64,000 bases of DNA from Bradyrhizobium cytisi (GTDB taxonomy: Bacteria > Pseudomonadota > Alphaproteobacteria > Rhizobiales > Xanthobacteraceae). Below, in pieces: positions 1 to 8,582 of the stretch. Under the pieces are notes generated by a model. It ran no database searches, had not been told where the DNA came from, and worked only from the letters and a program-made list of their open reading frames with translations. How positions within the stretch are numbered: position 1 is the first letter of the stretch; every line of letters starts with the position of its first letter. The translations under genes were made by a program, and so were the position numbers. The DNA lies in NCBI RefSeq assembly GCF_008123515.1, contig NZ_VSSR01000011.1:1-64000 (forward strand), read 5' to 3'.

Positions 1-8
1 ATGATCTT

Positions 9-67
9 CAGTGCACTTAATATTTTTTTACCGGATTAAATGCACTGTCACTGTAACCGCACCGTAA
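9..67. repeat. Left boundary repeat of a ~1.6 kb segment
   Basis: Positions 9-20 hold cagtgcacttaa, repeated exactly in the same orientation at 1622-1633. Positions 41-67 begin tgcactgtcactgtaac and match, inverted and imperfectly, 1572-1596. The pair brackets the membrane-protein gene at 251-1522. Such termini suggest a mobile or formerly mobile segment, but no transposase is seen inside. Confidence 0.6.
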
Positions 68-141
68 CCCGAAGTTTTCGGCTGTTACCCTATCGTTGCT
101 ATCTATTGCGCTATTTGCGGCCGTGGGTGTAAAATCTCTCT

Positions 142-354
142 ATGCACACCGCGCTTTGGACGATTGTTGGAATTCTCATTGTGGGGGGCGCCCTTCTTCT
201 GCTGTTAAGGGTCTTTTTGGATCGATACTTCCGCCCAATGATGATAACTAATGCGGGCGATCCTCCTCGTCGCGACCGCCGTTGCGACATGCATATCCCT
301 TTACTGCGTAGGCGCCACATTCGGATATTTCCACCAACCTATTCCGGGTATTGA
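142..354 (+). CDS. Possible small single-span membrane protein (doubtful)
   Basis: A 70-residue frame starts at ATG 142. It has one clear hydrophobic segment at about residues 7-26 followed by a basic stretch. It overlaps the first 104 bases of the next gene in another frame, and no strong ribosome binding site is visible. The N-terminal half looks protein-like; the part beyond 251 is probably just shadow of the downstream gene. It could be a leader peptide coupled to the 251 gene, or chance. No function assigned. Confidence 0.22.
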   Translation: MHTALWTIVGILIVGGALLLLLRVFLDRYFRPMMITNAGDPPRRDRRCDMHIPLLRRRHIRIFPPTYSGY

Positions 355-1522
355 GGTCTCGCCTAAGGCCAGCTTGCTGGCTTTCATCGCAGCGCCGTCT
401 TTCGCAGTCTTTGCCACTTATATCCTGCGACGTGCACCGTTCTCGTTCGGCTACGTGTGTTCGATCTATTTCCTTTGCATCGTCGTCGGGTATCTATGGA
501 TTAACCCATTCTCAAGGCTACCATACGACCACCAGGCAGCACTTGTTTCCGCCTTCTTGTCCGGCGCCGCTCTTCTTGTTGTGTTGGTGACATCGAGCCG
601 TCTGCGCTTGGCTCGCTTTCAGCTTCGCCCGTCGTTCACAGAGCTTCTTCCCTATGCGCTCCTTGTGATTGGAGCCGTCACGGTTGGGGCCGCGCTACGT
701 TATAACTTTCATCTAGTTGGCTTGGCGGATATCTATCAGTTCCGCGATAGCATCGATTTCCCAATGCCGCTCAGGTACGCAAACGGGATTGTGCAATCGA
801 CCCTTCTGCCGTTCGCATTCGCTTGCTTTGTAGAGCGCCGCCGGGCTTTACCATCAATCGCAGCACTCGTCCTGATGGCGGCGTTCTATCCGGCAACCCT
901 TTCCAAATTTGCAGCCTTCGCGCCGTTCTGGTTGCTGTTTTTGCTAGCACTTCAGCGATTTTCAAAGCCAGAGAACGCGGTCATACTTTCAGTCCTTCTG
1001 CCGCTCGTTGTCGGTCTGGCAAGCCTAGCGGTCGAATCGGGCCTGCACCACGGAGTTTATCGCGTCTTCGGGCTGATCAATTTCCGGATGTTCGGCGTCA
1101 CCTCGATCTCAATGGAGGTCTACAACGCCTTCTTCTACAGCCACGCTCCGACGCATTTTTGTCAGATCGGCTTTGTCCGGTCTCTCATCGGCTGCCCCTA
1201 CGATCCGCAGCTCGGCGTCGAGCTTGCAAGGGCGTACGAACTCGGAAACTTCAATGCCTCTCTCCTATCAACCGAAGGGATTGCATCGGTCGGCACGGAA
1301 TGGGCGCCCCTCACCGTACTAGCATCCGGCGCTATCCTCGCATTCGGGAGCGCGATGGCGTCGCATCTGCCGGCGCGGTTCGTTCTTCTCTCTTCCGGCA
1401 TTGTGGTTCAGCAAATCATAAACGTGCCACTATCAACGGCGCTGCTCTCTCACGGCGCCGCATTGCTGTTCCTGCTCTGGTGGTTGACGCCCAAAATGGT
1501 CCCGCTAGACAATCCGCAGTAG
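251..1522 (+). CDS. Polytopic membrane protein, possibly oligosaccharide polymerase-like
   Basis: The 423-residue product has roughly ten hydrophobic segments spread over its length, with a large polar loop at about residues 280-340 before the last membrane spans. That layout (many spans, one long extracytoplasmic loop near the C-terminus, a G-N-x-N-A and T-E-G-x-x-S-x-G stretch in it) resembles Wzy/O-antigen polymerase-type proteins, but no diagnostic motif was recognised and the assignment is inference. An in-frame stop at 245 fixes the start at 251. The gene lies alone between inverted repeats and looks by eye less GC-rich than its neighbours, suggesting acquisition. Confidence 0.6.
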   Translation: MRAILLVATAVATCISLYCVGATFGYFHQPIPGIEVSPKASLLAFIAAPSFAVFATYILRRAPFSFGYVCSIYFLCIVVGYLWINPFSRLPYDHQAALVSAFLSGAALLVVLVTSSRLRLARFQLRPSFTELLPYALLVIGAVTVGAALRYNFHLVGLADIYQFRDSIDFPMPLRYANGIVQSTLLPFAFACFVERRRALPSIAALVLMAAFYPATLSKFAAFAPFWLLFLLALQRFSKPENAVILSVLLPLVVGLASLAVESGLHHGVYRVFGLINFRMFGVTSISMEVYNAFFYSHAPTHFCQIGFVRSLIGCPYDPQLGVELARAYELGNFNASLLSTEGIASVGTEWAPLTVLASGAILAFGSAMASHLPARFVLLSSGIVVQQIINVPLSTALLSHGAALLFLLWWLTPKMVPLDNPQ

Positions 1523-1571
1523 CCTATTTGCGATGATCGTAGGCTGCGCTAGGGAAACTGGCGTGCTCGGA

Positions 1572-1633
1572 GTTACCGTGTTACGGTGACAGTGCACTCA
1601 ATACGCGTCAAATTTCGGTGACAGTGCACTTAA
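1572..1633. repeat. Right boundary repeat of the 1.6 kb segment
   Basis: Positions 1572-1596 (gttaccgtgttacggtgac, then agtgca) are the imperfect inverse of 41-67. A second copy of the core, cggtgacagtgcactt, follows at 1616-1631, and 1622-1633 repeats 9-20 exactly. The segment from here to the ArsR gene at 1737 holds no gene that can be supported. Confidence 0.6.
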
Positions 1634-1736
1634 CTCTCGTGCCGGATTAGGTGCGCCGTAATCTGCCACCGCAATCGAGCCGCGTGGAAACGTCAGCGAC
1701 GCTCTCCCGCAAATCTGCTGACGTGAGCGAATGTCC

Positions 1737-2048
1737 TCAGTCCGGAAAGCTCAAGATCATTTTGAGCAGTTTGGGAAACCGCGCATTGATGTCCTCTTCG
1801 CGCAAAACGTTGCGGTGCTGGACGCCTTGCTTCGAGGTCCGGATCAGGCCAGCCTCCCGCAGGATCCGGAAATGGTGCGACAGCGTCGACTTCGCCATGT
1901 CAGGGCAAGGCGCCGCCTCGGTGCACGACATGCAATCGTTTTGCGCCGCAAGGCTTTTGACGATGCGCAGCCGCATCGGATCCGCGAGGGCTCCAAGCAC
2001 CCCGGCCAAGGTAATCTCGTCCCGCGATGGGTGAACGAACTGCGCCAT
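1737..2048 (-). CDS. ArsR-family HTH transcriptional regulator
   Basis: The 103-residue protein is typical of small winged-helix ArsR repressors: a DPMRLRIV helix near residue 23, then STLSHHFRILREAGLI (about residues 54-69) as recognition helix, then a wing with QGVQHRNVLRE. Cysteines at about 39, 42 and 48 (CMSC, then PCPD) could sense metal or redox, but the classic ELCVCDL box is absent. It is divergent from the SDR gene at 2143, with a perfect palindrome between them, so it most likely represses that gene and itself. Confidence 0.88.
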   Translation of the reverse strand: MAQFVHPSRDEITLAGVLGALADPMRLRIVKSLAAQNDCMSCTEAAPCPDMAKSTLSHHFRILREAGLIRTSKQGVQHRNVLREEDINARFPKLLKMILSFPD

Positions 2049-2077
2049 GCCTAAAATATAGCGCCTCCCTTGAACTC

Positions 2078-2110
2078 ATTCAATAGTTCACTAGTATTGA
2101 ACTATTGAAT
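2078..2110. promoter_or_regulatory. Operator palindrome between ArsR regulator and SDR
   Basis: attcaatagttc at 2078-2089 and gaactattgaat at 2099-2110 are perfect 12-bp inverted repeats with a 9-nt spacer. A further ttgaact lies at 2070-2076. The site sits in the divergent intergenic region and is AT-rich against a GC-rich background, as expected for an ArsR-type operator. Binding by the adjacent regulator is inference. Confidence 0.8.
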
Positions 2111-2142
2111 GTCGGCTGACGGCCGGATCGAGGAGAACTGCG

Positions 2143-2895
2143 ATGACCAAGAGACTTGAAGGAAAAGTTGCGCTCGTGACCGGCGCATCCAAAGGCATCG
2201 GTGCCGAAATCGCCGCCCGGCTCGCGGCGGAGGGGGCCGCGGTCGCTGTCAATTACAGCGCCAGCAAGCAGGGCGCCGACCGCGTGGTTGCCGCCATCGC
2301 CGCCAAGGGTGGTAAAGCCGTCGCCGTCCAGGGCAACCTGGCCGACGCCAACGCCGTGAAAAGCGTGGTCGCGGAGACGGTGAAGGCGTTCGGTGCGATC
2401 GACATCCTCGTCAACAACGCGGGCATTTACGAATTCGCCCCGCTCGAGGCCATCACGCCTGAGCATTTCCACCGGCAATTCGATCTCAATGTGCTTGGCC
2501 TGCTGCTGGTCTCGGCTGAAGCGGCCAGGCATTTCAACCCCAATGGCGGAAGTATCATCAACATCAGTTCAGGCGTGTCGACGATTGCGCCGGCGAATAC
2601 GGCCGTTTACACGGCGACCAAGGCCTCGGTGGATGCGATCTCGTCCGTGCTGGCCAAGGAACTTGCGCCGCGCAAGATCCGCGTCAACGCCGTCAATCCG
2701 GGCATGATCGCCACCGAAGGCGTGGTCTCCGCCGGCCTGCACGAGGGCGACATGCGCAACTGGATCGAATCCACCACGCCGCTTGGCCGCATCGGCAAGG
2801 TTGAGGAGATCGCCGCCGCGGTGGCCTTCTTCGCTTCGGACGACGCGTCCTACGTCACGGGCGAGACCCTTCACGTCACCGGCGGCCTTCGCTGA
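2143..2895 (+). CDS. SDR family oxidoreductase (FabG-like)
   Basis: A 250-residue classical short-chain dehydrogenase/reductase. The cofactor motif TGASKGIG is at residues 13-20, NNAG at 91-94, catalytic Ser near 142, Tyr156 and Lys160 (YTATK), and the C-terminus ends in the usual VTGETLHVTGG. An SD-like gaggag precedes the ATG. Similarity is to 3-oxoacyl-ACP reductase-type enzymes, but the isolated position under its own ArsR regulator argues for a detoxifying or specialised reductase rather than fatty-acid synthesis. Substrate unknown. Confidence 0.9.
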   Translation: MTKRLEGKVALVTGASKGIGAEIAARLAAEGAAVAVNYSASKQGADRVVAAIAAKGGKAVAVQGNLADANAVKSVVAETVKAFGAIDILVNNAGIYEFAPLEAITPEHFHRQFDLNVLGLLLVSAEAARHFNPNGGSIINISSGVSTIAPANTAVYTATKASVDAISSVLAKELAPRKIRVNAVNPGMIATEGVVSAGLHEGDMRNWIESTTPLGRIGKVEEIAAAVAFFASDDASYVTGETLHVTGGLR

Positions 2896-2962
2896 CGCGC
2901 AAGGTGCTTTGGCGGTCCGACGTCGCTGAAGGCCAGGTTCGGACGTCACAGCTTCCGATGAG

Positions 2963-2992
2963 AAAATGGCCCGCTTCGCGCGGGCCATTTTT
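2963..2992 (+). terminator. Intrinsic terminator after the SDR gene
   Basis: A perfect 12-bp stem (aaaatggcccgc at 2963-2974, gcgggccatttt at 2980-2991) with a 5-nt loop and a T-run. The A-run on the other side could also stop transcripts from the opposite strand. Confidence 0.9.
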
Positions 2993-3045
2993 GTCTGGTG
3001 CGACTGCTAACTGGTGCCAACAGCGCGTCCTGCTGTCCCGCAGGA

Positions 3046-3727
3046 TCAAGGAAACAGGAATTCCCGGCCCTGAATGTAGTCCACCGTGGTGCGTATCAGC
3101 GCAAAGGCGAACACTGCAGCCGCGAGCGCTCCCTCGGACAGGCCGGTGGCGAGAGGACACAGGGCAGCGCCGAGGCAGATGAGGCCTAGCCCCAAGTTTA
3201 TCACGGTCCACGTCACATACGCGCTCAGCTTGGCGCCGCCCAGTCCCAGAGAGTGACTCTTGATTCCATCGAAAATCAGCACGCAGACATCGAACACAAG
3301 CATTGATCCCATCCACAGATAGAAATTGTCCGGGGATGTTTGAGCGGTCGGATTCGGCGGCTTAACGTCGTGCGGAATGGGCACCGACTGAGCTATTTTG
3401 ACGAAAAAGATCGCCGTAATGAGCAACATGTAGATGTCCCACACGTAGGCGGCGTGTCCCCAAAATCCCGCCGGTCGGCGATGCAGGTATTTGATGTCGA
3501 GCGAGCGATCTCCGCCGTGAAAGATCGGGACAGCCGTCACGAAGAAGGCGGCCGAACAGCCAGAACGAGGTGTCCAGCGGAAAGCTGATGAATTTTCCAG
3601 GAAACAGATTGCTGCAGGCGACCGTGATCGAAACGCCGACGATAATCTGATAAGCGCGTTTGAAGTGATCGACCAGGCGGCTACGCTCTTGCGCTGCTAC
3701 GGCTTCGTCAGTCATTCCGGTCTCCAT
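3046..3727 (-). pseudogene. Frameshifted membrane protein gene
   Basis: Two adjoining frames form one protein. The 5' part (from 3727) encodes a soluble N-terminus and a first membrane span ending WLFG near 3550. The 3' part continues as AAFFVTAVPIFHGG in another frame, down to the stop at 3046, with about four more membrane spans. One missing base in the ggcggcc run near 3545-3552 explains the break. The rejoined product would be about 226 residues. Function unrecognised. Either a true pseudogene or a sequencing error. Confidence 0.7.
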
Positions 3728-3841
3728 TTCGGTGATGCGATGCGCGGTGGCCGATTCGTGCTGTGTTCAATTTTGTGTTTCTTGACGAGGCAACCAAGCG
3801 TATCGTCGTTGCAGTCAATCAACTCGATGAATCGATTCTCC

Positions 3842-4405
3842 ATGCCGAAAGTCTATCTAGCCGGTCCAGATGTCTTCTTACCCGACGCCATCGAGATTGG
3901 CCGGCAAAAGAAGCTGCTATGCTCCAGATACGGGTTAGAGGGTCTATTTCCTTTCGATAATGAAATTACGACGAGCGAGAGTGGGCAGCGCGTCGATCGT
4001 CTCATCTACCGTGCGAACGAAGCGATGATGCGGAACGCTGATCTGGGCATCTTCAATCTGACTCCCTTTCGAGGACCGAGTGCCGATGCTGGAACTGTCT
4101 TCGAACTCGGTCTGATGGTCGGCCTCGGCAAGCGCGTGTTCGGTTACACGAATGATGCCTCGGACTATGCTCATCGCGTGTCGACGTCGGCCGCAACCGG
4201 CCTACAGACGCGTCCATTGCAGGATGCCCATGGCATGACGGTCGAGAATTTCGGTAACTCCGACAATCTCATGATCGAATGGTCCGTGGTCGAGCATGGC
4301 GGCTTTCCCATTGTTCGGAATCCGGTGAAAGCGTCCAATCCCTTCGACGATCTCTCGGGATTCGAGAGATGCGTGCGTCTGGCGTCTGAAGCCCTTCTCA
4401 AATAG
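3842..4405 (+). CDS. Nucleoside 2-deoxyribosyltransferase-like protein
   Basis: The 187-residue product begins MPKVYLAGPDVFLP and contains NLTPFRG-S-DAGT-FELG at about residues 78-97, the substrate-binding and catalytic Glu region of the nucleoside 2-deoxyribosyltransferase family. These enzymes exchange bases between deoxynucleosides, and relatives hydrolyse nucleotides. The start at 3842 fits the family N-terminus; ATG 3827 is an alternative. No SD is evident. It is divergent from the frameshifted gene and stands alone. Confidence 0.82.
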   Translation: MPKVYLAGPDVFLPDAIEIGRQKKLLCSRYGLEGLFPFDNEITTSESGQRVDRLIYRANEAMMRNADLGIFNLTPFRGPSADAGTVFELGLMVGLGKRVFGYTNDASDYAHRVSTSAATGLQTRPLQDAHGMTVENFGNSDNLMIEWSVVEHGGFPIVRNPVKASNPFDDLSGFERCVRLASEALLK

Positions 4406-4493
4406 AAGTCTAATCATAGTACAACTACGGCGTTAGTGTGCCAATAGCGACGTAGAAAAATTTGCGGAGGGATTGGGACGCAGTCGAGCCCCC

Positions 4494-5531
4494 TCAAAAC
4501 CCCGCAATCACCTTCCCGTCCGCCCCAACCAGCGTCGACGGCGCTTCGCCGAACACCAACCCATCCGGCTGAAACTTGATCTTCGTCCCACCCTCGACGA
4601 AGTCGGCAAAATTGCGCGGCGTCGCCGAGTGCACCCCGTTCGCCAGGAAGTCGTCGATTGCGTAGCAGGTGTCCGGCTTGCCGCCGGATCCTTCGGCCAG
4701 AAATTTCTGGAAGTTCTGGCTCGTGACCGTCGCCTTCTTGCGCGCCGCCCAGTTGGTCTGGCGGCGGTAGAGCTTTGGCAGGATCACGGGGCCCTTATCC
4801 GTCGCGAGCACGTCGGTCTCGTTCTTTTTCGGCTCGCGCAGGTCGAAGTCGAAGGCGGGAATGGTCTTGGCGAGGGCCTTCCAGACCGGCAGCTTCTTGG
4901 TGCGCGCGATCTTGGTGAGCGCGAGGAAGGCCCTGATCTCGTCGTCGTTCATCGAGGAGTAGAACGTCGGATAGGCAAAGCCCTGCTCGACCAGCCAGTG
5001 GTTGATATCGACCGCCTTGTTCGCGACCGTCACCTCGATGTCGCCGACCAGCCTTCCATAGGTGTCGAACACTTCGTTCGGCGCATCGACATGGGTAAAC
5101 ACCCGGCAGGCGAGCGTCGCCTCGCCGGTGTTGCTGAGGAAATCATGCAGCGCCTTGCTTGAGGTCGCGCCGAGGAGCTGCCGGTAGGGGTGCGTGACCT
5201 CGTGATAGGCCTTCCGCTTGGCGTCGGTCAGGCCCTTCTTCTCGGCGGGCGAGAGCGGCGACGGCTGGTAGTGCAGCTCGGGCGCGTCGATGCCCTGCAG
5301 GCGGATGGTGAGCTTGCCGTTCTTGATCGGCGCCGTCGCGGTCCTGCCCTTGACCTTGGCATTGTCGAAGACGTGGGTCGGCTGGAACGGCGAAGAATCG
5401 TTCTTGAGGAAACGGATGGCATCGGGGGCGACGTTCACGACGACCTTGGTGGTGTCGGCGTCCGACCGCCCCTCCGGCCAGAACTGGCTGACCTCAATCG
5501 TGCCTTCGACCTCGAGCAATCCAACCGGCAT
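4494..5531 (-). CDS. Staphylococcal-nuclease-like (thermonuclease fold) protein
   Basis: The 345-residue protein carries RLQGIDAPELH at about residues 77-87 and YGRLVGDIEV followed by NHWLVEQGFAYP further on, matching the D-x-P-E and YGR segments of staphylococcal-nuclease (OB-fold) domains. The core is longer than the 150-residue standalone enzyme and is followed by about 150 residues without a recognised domain. A strong gaggaggt eight bases before ATG 5531 fixes the start there rather than at the longer frame. No signal peptide, so probably cytoplasmic. Catalytic activity is inferred. Confidence 0.75.
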   Translation of the reverse strand: MPVGLLEVEGTIEVSQFWPEGRSDADTTKVVVNVAPDAIRFLKNDSSPFQPTHVFDNAKVKGRTATAPIKNGKLTIRLQGIDAPELHYQPSPLSPAEKKGLTDAKRKAYHEVTHPYRQLLGATSSKALHDFLSNTGEATLACRVFTHVDAPNEVFDTYGRLVGDIEVTVANKAVDINHWLVEQGFAYPTFYSSMNDDEIRAFLALTKIARTKKLPVWKALAKTIPAFDFDLREPKKNETDVLATDKGPVILPKLYRRQTNWAARKKATVTSQNFQKFLAEGSGGKPDTCYAIDDFLANGVHSATPRNFADFVEGGTKIKFQPDGLVFGEAPSTLVGADGKVIAGF

Positions 5532-5744
5532 CGGCCGCACCTCCTCATGAGCCCCCGGTCGCATGGCGACTCGCACGCAATGAGACGGAGCGGACCATCT
5601 TCATGCGACAGGCCCATGACGGGAGGAGGGACGGAGACACACCGCCGCAGGGCTGGTTTGCTGTGCTTCCAACCTACGCAACAAAAAGCGCGAGCCGGCA
5701 AAGTGCCGGCCCGCGCCGTTCAGATCAGATGATGCAGTTGCGAT

Positions 5745-6299
5745 CTAGCCCAAGCTCAGCCTTTCGCCGGCTTCTACAGACCGAGTATCGTCAGTTCGAG
5801 CATCGTGCGCCGGCTTGTACGGACAGACCATCGTCAGGTGGAGCAGCGTGGGCGTCTTGCTGTCTCCCTCGTACTCCCATTCCAGCCGGATCTCATGCGT
5901 GTTCGCGCCCGGGTCGGTCGCCTCGTGCGTGATGATGTTGGTCTTCATCGGAATCGGCGGCTCCGAATTGAAGCATTTCCGGACGCAGGCATCGAGCAAC
6001 GCGCATCGGGTCAGCGGAACGACATCGGGCTCGTCCCTGGATAGCGGGGTGGTGTTCGGCTGGGCCGCGAGATCGACGCGCACCCGCCCCTTCTCCTTGT
6101 GCCAGTACTTCGCGCTGCCCTGCGGCCACTTCGAGGCCGGCGTCAGAATCAGGTGGTACTGGCCGTATTCCAGAGTCGGCAGATCGATGTGGGCCGATGC
6201 CTTGAGCTTGGCCACACTCTTTTTCATGTTCGCCAGAGGGTAGTAATTGCTGTTCATCAGGTTTCTGAATGAAGCCGTGGTGTAAGGTCTTGAGCCCAT
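5745..6299 (-). CDS. Conserved small protein of unknown function, copy 1
   Basis: The 184-residue protein is about 80% identical by eye over 160 residues to the product of 8071-8571. It has the module NYYPLANMKK at residues 18-27, then SKWPQGSAK, a single C-V-R-K-C pair and SEPPIPMKTNII. No signal peptide or membrane span. The ATG at 6299 is preferred because ttgaggg lies upstream as RBS and the same arrangement precedes the paralogue. Its C-terminal tail is longer and unlike the paralogue. It follows the 96-residue gene at 6311-6601 directly. Function unknown. Confidence 0.75.
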   Translation of the reverse strand: MGSRPYTTASFRNLMNSNYYPLANMKKSVAKLKASAHIDLPTLEYGQYHLILTPASKWPQGSAKYWHKEKGRVRVDLAAQPNTTPLSRDEPDVVPLTRCALLDACVRKCFNSEPPIPMKTNIITHEATDPGANTHEIRLEWEYEGDSKTPTLLHLTMVCPYKPAHDARTDDTRSVEAGERLSLG

Positions 6300-6310
6300 C
6301 GCCTTTTCCC

Positions 6311-6601
6311 TCAATATGTCTTTAGTTTAGCCCCGCGAAACTTGCCGACGGGAACGAGTGTCCGGCGGCCAACGATTTGAAGCTCAGCTTCGCACGGCGT
6401 TGGAACGATACCACCTGAGAGTGAATTGTCCAGAATCGTCTCGATGTCGATCTGGTTCGTGACCTTGAGGCTAGCACCGTTCTTCTTCATGTTCTCGAGA
6501 GGATCGTAGTTGCCGTGCATCAGGGCCCTTTTCGCGCTGGTCTTCGTAGATTCCAGCCGTCGTTGCTTCCCGGTCTGCTTGACCCGACGTATCGAGCGCA
6601 T
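6311..6601 (-). CDS. Small protein sharing the NYxPLxNMKK module
   Basis: The 96-residue product has NYDPLENMKK at residues 31-40 in the same sequence context (preceded by Leu-Met) as the two larger proteins at 5745-6299 and 8071-8571. It then diverges into a C-terminus with LQIVGRRTLVPVGKFRG. Its stop adjoins the RBS of the 184-residue gene, suggesting an operon. A decayed copy of its 3' half lies upstream of the second paralogue at 8583-8730. The start could be internal (Met28). Function unknown. Confidence 0.6.
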   Translation of the reverse strand: MRSIRRVKQTGKQRRLESTKTSAKRALMHGNYDPLENMKKNGASLKVTNQIDIETILDNSLSGGIVPTPCEAELQIVGRRTLVPVGKFRGAKLKTY

Positions 6602-6646
6602 CGTTCGGAACGAATGTCGTCAATGAACGCAACCAAAAGAGATTTC

Positions 6647-8032
6647 CTAGGTTGCGCTGGACACCACCGGTTTCTTGCGTGGTCCCCAGCGCGTGAGCGC
6701 AACGGCGACGCCGGAGAGAATGCCGAGCGCGATCATTGACGTTGCGTTCAGCGCGAAGAAGCTCGTGGCTGCTGCCGACTGCGCCGCGAGCCACCAGCCG
6801 CCGGCGACGATGGTGATGAGCCGTGCCGTCTGTGCCAGCACCGGCCCCACCACATTGCCGGCGCCCTGCGAGGAAAAATACATGGCCGAGGCAAGTCCGC
6901 TGAAGGCGTAGAACGGCGCCACCATCGTCAGATATTGGCGGCTCGCGTCGCGTGCTCCGGCATCATCCGTGAACAGGCTGACCCAAGGACCGGGGACGGC
7001 CGCGATCGCGCTTGCGAGCGCGCCGATCGCGATGAGAGCCACGAGGCCCGTCGTCCAGGCGACACGACGGGCGCGCGCGATGCGCCCGGCCCCGATCGCC
7101 AGGCCGATCATGGGCACCGCGCCAACGGCGACGGAGAAGGCGATGGTCGCCAGCACGTATTCGAGGCGTGCGCCGATACCATAAGCCGCGAGGACCGTGG
7201 TGCCGAACACCGCCAGCATATGCGTGAAGATGAGGTTCGTCAGTGTATTTTGCAGCGGAGAGAAGCAGGCGACCACGCCGACTTTGAGGATGTCGGCAAA
7301 CAACGCCCACTCCACGCGAAGCCCATGCAGCCGGGGAACGATGCGGCCCCGGCCGGAGAACAGATACCAGCTCATCACGGCGATATTGACCGAATAAGCG
7401 ATCAACGATCCCGTCGCAACACCCGGCATTCCGAACTGCGGCACCGGGCCGAGACCAAGACCCAGCGTTCCGCCAAGGATGATCTGCAAGATCGCGGAAT
7501 TGACGATCATCAGCGATGGCAATTTCATGTTGCCGGTGCCGCGTAGGACGCCGGCCAGAATATTGACCAGCCAAGTGAGCACGGCTCCGCCGAAGTACAC
7601 CTGGCTGTAGGCGACTGCCTGCGCCAGCACGTCACCCCTGCCGCCGAGCAACTCCAGCAGTTGCCGGCCACCGATCAGCATGCCAAGCATGAAAACTAGG
7701 CCGAAGAAGACCGCAATCAGGAGCGCGTGCGTGGCGAGGCTCTCTGCCCGGTCGCGGTCACCGGCGCCGAGCGCGCGGGCAATGGCCGACGAGACGCCGC
7801 CGCCCATCGCCGCGCCGGACATGCTCATGGTCAGCATCACGCAGGGAAACACCAGCGCCATTGCCGCCAGCGCTTCGATCCCGAGTTTCCCAATGTAGGA
7901 GGTTTCCGCGATCGCAACCAAGGTGCCGGCCGAAAACGCGAACGCGTTCGGCCAGGCGAGCGAGAGCAGCGTGCGCAGGATCGGGCCATCGAGCAGGGGA
8001 TTCGCAGCTGGGCGAGGGGGCGGCGACAACAG
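6647..8032 (-). CDS. MATE family efflux transporter
   Basis: About 461 residues with twelve membrane segments in two similar halves, beginning PLLDGPILRTLLSLAWPNAF, the usual MATE opening. These inner-membrane antiporters export drugs or metabolites using H+ or Na+ gradients. No ATG lies in frame near the expected N-terminus; TTG 8032, preceded by aaggaagg, is my choice, and a CTG near 8074 overlapping the upstream stop is an alternative. Any longer N-terminus would be shadow of the 8071-8571 gene. It follows that gene by about 40 bases and is probably cotranscribed. Confidence 0.88.
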   Translation of the reverse strand: MLSPPPRPAANPLLDGPILRTLLSLAWPNAFAFSAGTLVAIAETSYIGKLGIEALAAMALVFPCVMLTMSMSGAAMGGGVSSAIARALGAGDRDRAESLATHALLIAVFFGLVFMLGMLIGGRQLLELLGGRGDVLAQAVAYSQVYFGGAVLTWLVNILAGVLRGTGNMKLPSLMIVNSAILQIILGGTLGLGLGPVPQFGMPGVATGSLIAYSVNIAVMSWYLFSGRGRIVPRLHGLRVEWALFADILKVGVVACFSPLQNTLTNLIFTHMLAVFGTTVLAAYGIGARLEYVLATIAFSVAVGAVPMIGLAIGAGRIARARRVAWTTGLVALIAIGALASAIAAVPGPWVSLFTDDAGARDASRQYLTMVAPFYAFSGLASAMYFSSQGAGNVVGPVLAQTARLITIVAGGWWLAAQSAAATSFFALNATSMIALGILSGVAVALTRWGPRKKPVVSSAT

Positions 8033-8070
8033 ACCTTCCTTCTTGTCGACCTGTTGGCGCCGACCGGTGG

Positions 8071-8571
8071 TCAGGCCTTCGCCGGCTTGTGCGGACAGAC
8101 CATCGTCAGGTTGAGCAGCGTGGGCGTCTTGCTGCTGTCCTCGTACTCCCACTCCAGCCTGATCTCGTGCCGGTCGGCGTTGCGGTCGGACGCCTCGTGC
8201 GTGATGATGTTGGTCTTCATCGGAATCGGCGGCTCCGAATTGAAGCATTTGCGGACGCAGGCATCGAGCAGCGCGACGCGGGTCAGCGGAACGACGTTGG
8301 GCTCGTCCTTGGACACCGGCGTGGTGTTCGGCTGGTTGGCGAGATCGACGCGGGCGCGGCCCTTCTCCTTGTGCCAGTGCTTTGCGCTTCCTTGCGGCCA
8401 TTTGCTCTTTGGGACCAGGATCAAATGATACTGGCCGTATTCCAGGGTCGGCAGGTGAATGTTTTCTGACGCTTTGAGCTTTTTGACGCTCTTCTTCATG
8501 TTCTCCAAAGGAAAGTAATTCGCATTCATCAGGTCCTTAAATGGCCGGCCCGTATAAACTCGCATACCCAT
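8071..8571 (-). CDS. Conserved small protein of unknown function, copy 2
   Basis: The 166-residue paralogue of the 5745-6299 product keeps the NYFPLENMKK module (residues 18-27), the SKWPQGSAK and CVRKC segments and a C-terminus ending MVCPHKPAKA. ATG 8571 follows ttgagggg by seven bases, the same RBS as in copy 1. It lies just upstream of the MATE gene. The tight conservation of the central 100 residues between copies shows selection. No known family was recognised; the CxxxC pair could bind metal. Confidence 0.78.
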   Translation of the reverse strand: MGMRVYTGRPFKDLMNANYFPLENMKKSVKKLKASENIHLPTLEYGQYHLILVPKSKWPQGSAKHWHKEKGRARVDLANQPNTTPVSKDEPNVVPLTRVALLDACVRKCFNSEPPIPMKTNIITHEASDRNADRHEIRLEWEYEDSSKTPTLLNLTMVCPHKPAKA

Positions 8572-8582
8572 ATGTTTGCCCC

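Noticed and set aside
8033..8401. N-terminal extension of the MATE protein
   Set aside because: This part is the out-of-frame shadow of the 8071-8571 gene; its paralogue shows the same shadow pattern.
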